Made by a program: the position numbers and the translations under genes
Notes under the pieces: model-generated
What the model was told of the DNA's origin: nothing
What the model saw: the letters and a program-made list of their open reading frames with translations, nothing else
Databases searched by the model: none
Assembly: GCA_020025655.1 (NCBI GenBank)
Contig: JAHHRR010000025.1
Span: 1 to 25,603 of the forward strand
Length of the DNA: 25,603 nucleotides
Reading direction: 5' to 3'
Source of the DNA: Oscillospiraceae bacterium
GTDB lineage: Bacteria > Bacillota > Clostridia > Oscillospirales > Oscillospiraceae
In this document: positions 21,734 through 25,603 of the stretch, in pieces
Position numbering within the stretch: the stretch's first letter is position 1
Layout: every line of letters starts with the position of its first letter

Positions 21734-23002
21734 TTGTATAAGAATTTATACGATATCATCGTTATCGGTGGCGGCCCCGCCGGACTTGCAGCTGCTTGCG
21801 AAGCAAGGGCAAGAGGCATTAAGGACATTTTAATACTGGAACGTGACACGCAACTCGGTGGGATACTCAATCAGTGTATTCACAGCGGTTTCGGTCTCCA
21901 TACATTTAATGAAGAGCTCACAGGACCTGAGTTTTCTGGTCGCTATATCGACAGACTTTTAGCTTCTGGTATAGAATACAGCATTAACACTACCGTTCTT
22001 GAGATTACCGGAAACCGCGAAGTGCACGCTGTAAGCAGTGAAAATGGTTACTGCATTTACAAAGCTAAAAGCATTATTTTGGCGATGGGCTGCCGTGAAC
22101 GCAGCCGAGGCGCTCTTGGTATTCCCGGAACCCGGCCTGCCGGTATATATACTGCCGGAACAGCTCAGCGTTATGCCAATATAGAAGGCTATATGGTTGG
22201 ACGCCGTATTCTTATTCTCGGTTCAGGAGATATTGGTCTCATTATGGCACGCCGCATGACTTTAAATGGCGCAAAAGTTCTGGGCTGTGTTGAACTTATG
22301 CCATACTCCGGAGGGCTTAACCGCAACATTGTGCAGTGCCTGAATGATTTTGACATTCCGCTCTATCTTTCTCACACAGTTACCGAAATCCGCGGCAAAG
22401 AGCGGGTTGAAAGCGTTATTGTGTCAAAGGTCGATGAAAATCTAAAGCCTGTTCCAGGCTCAGAAATTGAATTTAAGTGTGATACTCTTCTTTTGTCCGT
22501 CGGTCTAATTCCGGAAAATGAGCTTACACGTCAGGCAGGAATAGAAATTGACCCCCGCACAAACGGAGCCGTAGTGTTTGAAAATATGGAAACCGGTATG
22601 GAAGGTGTTTTCTCATGCGGAAACGCAGCCCATGTGCATGATCTGGTAGATTTTGTTGCAGCCGAGGCAATTCGTGCCGGCCGCGCAGCTGCTGACTTTA
22701 TACATAACGGTGAAACAAGCCGCCAGAATGTACTGAATGTTATAAATGGAAACGCTGTCAGCTATACTGTTCCTCAAAAAATTCGGCCAAATGCCATAGA
22801 CAAATATGTAGACATTTTCTTCCGTGTAAACCGTGTATGTAAAGCCGGTGTAATCAAGGTTGAAAGCAACGGCATTTCACTGGCGCATTACAAGCGGGAG
22901 CGTTTTGCCCCCGGCGAAATGGAACACATCACACTTCCTAAGGCTTTGCTTAAGAAAGCTGTCGGAATAATAACCGTTTCTATCGAGGAGAGACCGGAAT
23001 GA
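21734..23002 (+). CDS. NAD(FAD)-dependent oxidoreductase, partner of GlpA-like protein
   Basis: A 422-residue two-dinucleotide-binding flavoprotein. FAD site: YDIIVIGGGPAGLAAACEA (GGGPAG 12-17) and LERDTQLGGILNQCIH. Middle motif: GCRERSRGALGIPGTRPAG. Second nucleotide site: RILILGSGDIGLIMARRM. FAD closing motif: GVFSCGNAAHVHDLVDFVAAEA. It belongs to the pyridine-nucleotide-disulfide oxidoreductase-like proteins found with GlpA-like and DUF1667 genes in many Firmicutes. The start is TTG at 21,734-21,736 because GGAGG lies 8 nt upstream; reading from 21,629 would add a hydrophobic 35-residue segment lacking any SD site and running through the real SD. It overlaps the DUF1667 gene by 4 bp. It probably transfers electrons from the GlpA-like dehydrogenase to NAD(P). 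Confidence 0.87.
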   Translation: MYKNLYDIIVIGGGPAGLAAACEARARGIKDILILERDTQLGGILNQCIHSGFGLHTFNEELTGPEFSGRYIDRLLASGIEYSINTTVLEITGNREVHAVSSENGYCIYKAKSIILAMGCRERSRGALGIPGTRPAGIYTAGTAQRYANIEGYMVGRRILILGSGDIGLIMARRMTLNGAKVLGCVELMPYSGGLNRNIVQCLNDFDIPLYLSHTVTEIRGKERVESVIVSKVDENLKPVPGSEIEFKCDTLLLSVGLIPENELTRQAGIEIDPRTNGAVVFENMETGMEGVFSCGNAAHVHDLVDFVAAEAIRAGRAAADFIHNGETSRQNVLNVINGNAVSYTVPQKIRPNAIDKYVDIFFRVNRVCKAGVIKVESNGISLAHYKRERFAPGEMEHITLPKALLKKAVGIITVSIEERPE

Positions 23003-23349
23003 AAGAACTCATCTGTATATGCTGTCCTAAAGGATGCCATCTTGAAGTTGACGAAAGTAATAATTATGCCGTTACCGGAAACAGTTGTCCAAGAGGCGCT
23101 GCTTACGGTTATACCGAAGTCACTGCCCCATCACGCATTGTAACCGCAACTGTTTTAATTGATAGCAGCCTTAGCAGGCGCTGTCCAGTTAAAACCAATG
23201 CTCCGGTTTCCAAAAGCAAGGTCTTTGATGTAATGAATTATATCTCCACTATTCGACTCCATCCCCCTGTTTGGCGTGGACAGGTGATTGTCTCCAATAT
23301 TGCAGGCACTGATGCTGATCTTGTTGTAACTAAAGATTTCAATACTTAA
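22999..23349 (+). CDS. DUF1667 protein (Cys-rich, glycerol-3-phosphate dehydrogenase-associated)
   Basis: A 116-residue protein starting MKELICICCPKGCHLEVD, then GNSCPRGAAYGYTEVTAPSRIVTATV and CPVKTNAPVSKSKVF. The CxCCPxGC and SCPRG cysteines and the overall length match DUF1667, a small family nearly always encoded next to a GlpA-like flavoprotein and an NAD/FAD oxidoreductase; a metal or Fe-S role is assumed for the Cys. It starts with an ATGA overlap, so it is translationally coupled to the oxidoreductase. The third member of the trio is at 14,377-16,149 on the other strand. Function is unproven. Confidence 0.88.
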   Translation: MKELICICCPKGCHLEVDESNNYAVTGNSCPRGAAYGYTEVTAPSRIVTATVLIDSSLSRRCPVKTNAPVSKSKVFDVMNYISTIRLHPPVWRGQVIVSNIAGTDADLVVTKDFNT

Positions 23350-23420
23350 TTTTCCGTCCGGATAACTTTTTTCTATAAATTAATGTCAAAATAACTTAAT
23401 CCGTTATATAAATCAACAGC

Positions 23421-23435
23421 AGAGTACTATACTCT
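23421..23435. promoter_or_regulatory. Palindrome AGAGTA-CTA-TACTCT over a possible -10 of the G1P dehydrogenase gene
   Basis: A perfect 6-bp-arm palindrome encloses TATACT (23,428-23,433), which could be a -10. The best upstream hexamer, TTATAT at 23,404-23,409, is a weak -35 with an 18-bp spacer. It is 60-70 bp before the dehydrogenase start. Confidence 0.42.
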
Positions 23436-23494
23436 TTAGCCGTTGCATTTATAAAAAAATTTAAATGTTAATATTAAAGGAGCTCAGGTTTACT

Positions 23495-24736
23495 ATGATT
23501 ATGGACTGTACAAAGTACGTTGGAAAATGTGCTTGCGGCAGAGAGCACACTCTCGAAACAAAAAAAGTTGTTGTTGAATACAGTGCTATAAATAAATTTG
23601 AAGAGTATATGGCAGATGTGGGTCTTGCAAACAAAAAACGCACTGTGGTATATGATTCAAATATTTATAAGCTCACCGAAGGAAAGCACATCAAGGCCGA
23701 TCAGGAAATCATTCTTCCTGCCGAGGGTCTTCGCTCCGAGGATGTTCTCATTGAGAAAATGATGGAGGATCTCGATAGTCCTGAGGTCATTGTGGCTTAC
23801 GGTGCAGGTACAATTATGGACTTCGGACGTTATCCTGCATATAAGCTGGGTATTCCATTTGTTGCTATTCCTACGCTTGCCAGTTCTGACGGATTTACAG
23901 CCAATATCTGTTCCGTCATTCTTGAAGGGCAGAAAAAGTCTGTGCCGATGTGCGCACCTATTCTTGTAGTTGCTGACCTTGATATCATCAAAGGCGCTCC
24001 CAAACGTCTAGTAACAAGCGGAGTTAATGATATCCTATCAAAGTACATTTCTCTTGTAGACTGGAAAATCTCCACTTTGGTAATGGGTGAATATTACTGC
24101 CCCATGGTTGCAGATTTGGCGCAGGAAGCACTTAACATTATGCGTGAAGCAGCTGACAAAATGGCCGCAACAGGCGAAATAGACCATGAAGCAATGACTA
24201 TGGCACAAATGAAAAGTGGACTTACAATGCAGCTTTTGAACCATTCCAGAGCTGCCTCGGGTGCTGAACACCTTATGGCTCATTTGGTAGAAATGCATCC
24301 GCCCCGTTTTGAGAATGCAGAAGGCATTCACGGTGAGTGCGTAGGTGTTGGTACTTTTCTGTGTGTCAAGGAATATCACCGACTAGCTGCCTTGACTCCT
24401 AAGGCAAAACCATATAAGCCCTTCAGTAATGAGTGGATAATGGAGAAATTCGGTGAAAGGCTTTATGACGGAATAGTTAAGGAAAATGCTAATGATGTTC
24501 TCGCAACTTTTGATCCCCAGCTAATTGTTGACCATTGGGACGAAATACGTGAGCTTATAGCAACAATACCTTCCGAGGAAGAGATGAAAAATTTATACAA
24601 AGCAATAGGTTCAAAGTACAGACCCGAAGACATTGGTATTGATCCCTCTCTCGAAAATGAAATGCTTCAGATTTCTGCTGCTATCAGAAACAGACTTACG
24701 CTTGTACGTATGTGCAGAGTTCTGGATTTTGATTAA
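23495..24736 (+). CDS. sn-glycerol-1-phosphate dehydrogenase family protein (AraM/EgsA-type)
   Basis: A 413-residue metal-dependent alcohol dehydrogenase-like protein. NAD(P) site: VIVAYGAGTIMDFGRYPAYKLG. The substrate-side segment is FVAIPTLASSDGFTANICSV. Metal ligands as in G1PDH/glycerol dehydrogenase are Asp in SGVNDILSKY, His in SGAEHLMAHL and His in EGIHGECVGVG. It is longer than glycerol dehydrogenase at the C-terminus, as is usual for bacterial AraM. These enzymes interconvert sn-glycerol-1-phosphate and DHAP. ATG 23,495 is chosen from AAAGGAG 12 nt upstream; a second ATG lies two codons later. It probably has its own promoter and is followed by a terminator at 24,871. It would deliver DHAP to glycolysis if G1P is produced by the pathway, or make G1P for biosynthesis. 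Confidence 0.87.
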   Translation: MIMDCTKYVGKCACGREHTLETKKVVVEYSAINKFEEYMADVGLANKKRTVVYDSNIYKLTEGKHIKADQEIILPAEGLRSEDVLIEKMMEDLDSPEVIVAYGAGTIMDFGRYPAYKLGIPFVAIPTLASSDGFTANICSVILEGQKKSVPMCAPILVVADLDIIKGAPKRLVTSGVNDILSKYISLVDWKISTLVMGEYYCPMVADLAQEALNIMREAADKMAATGEIDHEAMTMAQMKSGLTMQLLNHSRAASGAEHLMAHLVEMHPPRFENAEGIHGECVGVGTFLCVKEYHRLAALTPKAKPYKPFSNEWIMEKFGERLYDGIVKENANDVLATFDPQLIVDHWDEIRELIATIPSEEEMKNLYKAIGSKYRPEDIGIDPSLENEMLQISAAIRNRLTLVRMCRVLDFD

Positions 24737-24870
24737 ATGCCTTTCTAAATTAACACAGTATTTTTAAATCAGGAACATTGTTTGTTCTCCGTTTTAGATA
24801 TACAGCTCAATCCTGTTCATTATTAAATTTAACAGTTCTTTTCTCCGGAACCTTAATTTAAAGACTTTGT

Positions 24871-24902
24871 TAAACCGCCGGTTGAATAATTCCGGCGGTT
24901 TA
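24871..24902 (+). terminator. Terminator downstream of the G1P dehydrogenase gene
   Basis: A perfect 11-bp stem (TAAACCGCCGG / CCGGCGGTTTA) with a 10-nt loop lies about 135 nt after the stop; the T tract is short (TTTACGCTTTA). The rest of the 288-bp gap from 24,737 to 25,024 is AT-rich, and no gene was seen in it. Confidence 0.7.
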
Positions 24903-25024
24903 CGCTTTATAAAAAGAATATCTTTCCTTGAAGAAAATAGTTATATTTTTGCTATGAATACTTGTTGTTTTTATAAATCTAAAATTTATTTACTTTTATT
25001 GGTATTGTTAGAGCTTTAATCTAT

Positions 25025-25246
25025 ATGCTATACAAAAAAGCACAGATACAGGTGTTTAAGGTTTACACCCATGTCACCGCTGCAGGTCTCCGCGCAAAGG
25101 ATTCCATCATGGACACTGTAACTACTGTTCAGGAGAACGCCGGTGACATTCTTGCCTCCGCCAAGGATCTCAACGAGGAGCGCGCAGCAAAGGAGGCAGC
25201 TGATAAAGAGGCTGCTAAAGTTTGCGACTGCAACTGTGAAGGATAA
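25025..25246 (+). CDS. DUF6110-like small protein next to a heavy-metal ATPase
   Basis: A 73-residue protein, charged and helical, whose core (KVYTHVTAAGLRAKDSIMDTVTTVQENAGDILASAKDLNEERAAKEA) resembles the small DUF6110 proteins that precede heavy-metal P-type ATPases in Firmicutes. It ends with a Cys-rich tail (CDCNCEG) that could bind metal. The family normally starts with a hydrophobic, glycine-rich segment. Here only 11 residues precede the core and no Shine-Dalgarno site is visible before 25,025, so the N-terminus may be truncated or shifted. The upstream frame is open to 24,980 without another ATG. It is followed by a hairpin (25,266-25,290) and the ATPase gene. Confidence 0.6.
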   Translation: MLYKKAQIQVFKVYTHVTAAGLRAKDSIMDTVTTVQENAGDILASAKDLNEERAAKEAADKEAAKVCDCNCEG

Positions 25247-25265
25247 AAAATAACAGGCAGTAAGG

Positions 25266-25290
25266 AGGAGTCGCGTTTGCGGCTCCTTTT
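25266..25290 (+). terminator. Hairpin + TTTT between DUF6110-like and ATPase genes
   Basis: AGGAGTCGC-GTTT-GCGGCTCCT followed by TTT gives a 9-bp stem with one wobble pair. It may partly terminate the DUF6110-like transcript before the ATPase gene. Confidence 0.65.
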
Positions 25291-25307
25291 ACTATGGAGG
25301 TTTTTTT

Positions 25308-25603
25308 ATGAACGCAATAATTGAACATGAAAGCCGGGGCAGAATCCGCTTTCGTTTTGTTCAAAAGCAAATGAGCCTCACTCAGGCTGATCTGCTGGAG
25401 GCTTGGTTCCTGAAAGTGGGAGGTGTACAGCAGGTTACTGTTCACGAGCGCACCTGCTGCGTTGTTGTCCAGTTTAAGGGTGACAGAGAAAATATTATAG
25501 ATGCCGTCCGCCGCTTTTCCTTGGAAGAGGCAGAGCGCAGCATCACTCCCCCTGCCCACAGCAGCCGCCAGTTAAACCGCGAATTTCAAGATAAATTAGT
25601 CAG
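25308..25603 (+). CDS. Heavy-metal-translocating P-type ATPase, N-terminal part (runs off right edge)
   Basis: This is a partial gene; 98 complete codons lie in the window. MNAIIEHESRGRIRFRFV, then MSLTQADLLEAWFLKVGGVQQVTVHERTCCVVVQFKG, form a ferredoxin-like HMA-type fold that lacks the CxxC metal-binding pair. This N-terminal type is found in a group of heavy-metal P-type ATPases that follow DUF6110-like genes. The transport and phosphorylation motifs lie beyond the window. ATG has GGAGG 7 nt upstream. Metal specificity cannot be stated, and a link to the flavin pathway is not evident. Confidence 0.72.
   Translation, partial: MNAIIEHESRGRIRFRFVQKQMSLTQADLLEAWFLKVGGVQQVTVHERTCCVVVQFKGDRENIIDAVRRFSLEEAERSITPPAHSSRQLNREFQDKLV

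Noticed and set aside
24955..25020. A 21-codon hydrophobic peptide before the DUF6110-like gene
   Set aside because: No ribosome binding site or similarity; AT-rich chance frame.
1..25603. CRISPR arrays, insertion sequences, attachment sites, tRNA or rRNA genes
   Set aside because: No regularly spaced direct repeats, transposase or integrase frames, or tRNA/rRNA-like sequences were seen.

Overview
The window looks like a chromosomal catabolic region of a strictly anaerobic Clostridia-type Firmicute. GC is moderate to low, Shine-Dalgarno sites are strong (AGGAGG-like), GTG and TTG starts occur, and promoters are of the TTGACA/TATAAT type. The gene content is built around flavins and electron-transfer flavoproteins (ETFs). 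No rRNA, tRNA, CRISPR array, transposase or transcription-regulator gene was seen. These taxonomic statements are inference, because no marker gene is present.

Left part (1-13,700, nearly all minus strand). Read in the direction of transcription there are three blocks. (a) MFS transporter, FGGY kinase 1, DUF362 protein with a Cys-rich tail, and a canonical bifurcating-type EtfB1/EtfA1 pair. (b) A BCCT transporter overlapping a D-lactate/glycolate dehydrogenase-type FAD oxidase. (c) An alkylglycerone-phosphate-synthase-like (AGPS-like) flavoprotein 1, divergent EtfB2 and EtfA2, and a DUF89 phosphatase that runs off the left edge. A divergently transcribed YcxB-like membrane protein sits at 13,729-14,247.

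Middle part (14,377-21,042, minus strand). A second, paralogous cassette holds FGGY kinase 2, AGPS-like 2, divergent EtfB3 and EtfA3, and a GlpA-like glycerol-3-phosphate-dehydrogenase-family flavoprotein with a BON-like N-terminus and a C-terminal BFD [2Fe-2S]-type domain.

Right part (plus strand). A 690-bp divergent control region leads to an NAD/FAD oxidoreductase and a DUF1667 protein, which are the usual partners of the GlpA-like protein. An AraM/EgsA-type sn-glycerol-1-phosphate dehydrogenase follows. After a terminator come a DUF6110-like small protein and the start of a heavy-metal P-type ATPase.

Working model (inference). The two kinase + AGPS-like + ETF cassettes, the GlpA/FAD/DUF1667 trio and the glycerol-1-phosphate dehydrogenase would jointly phosphorylate and oxidise a polyol or glycerol-ether type substrate to a triose phosphate. 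Electrons from the AGPS-like flavoproteins would pass to unusual ETFs that have lost the standard FAD-contacting and nucleotide-binding signatures. DUF89 may remove damaging phosphorylated side products.

Regulation looks RNA-based as well as operator-based. Three promoters are each followed by a strong U-tract hairpin before the gene. In two of them an upstream leader segment can pair with the 5' arm of the terminator, a terminator/antiterminator layout. The most novel aspects are the ETF/AGPS-like cassettes and these leaders.
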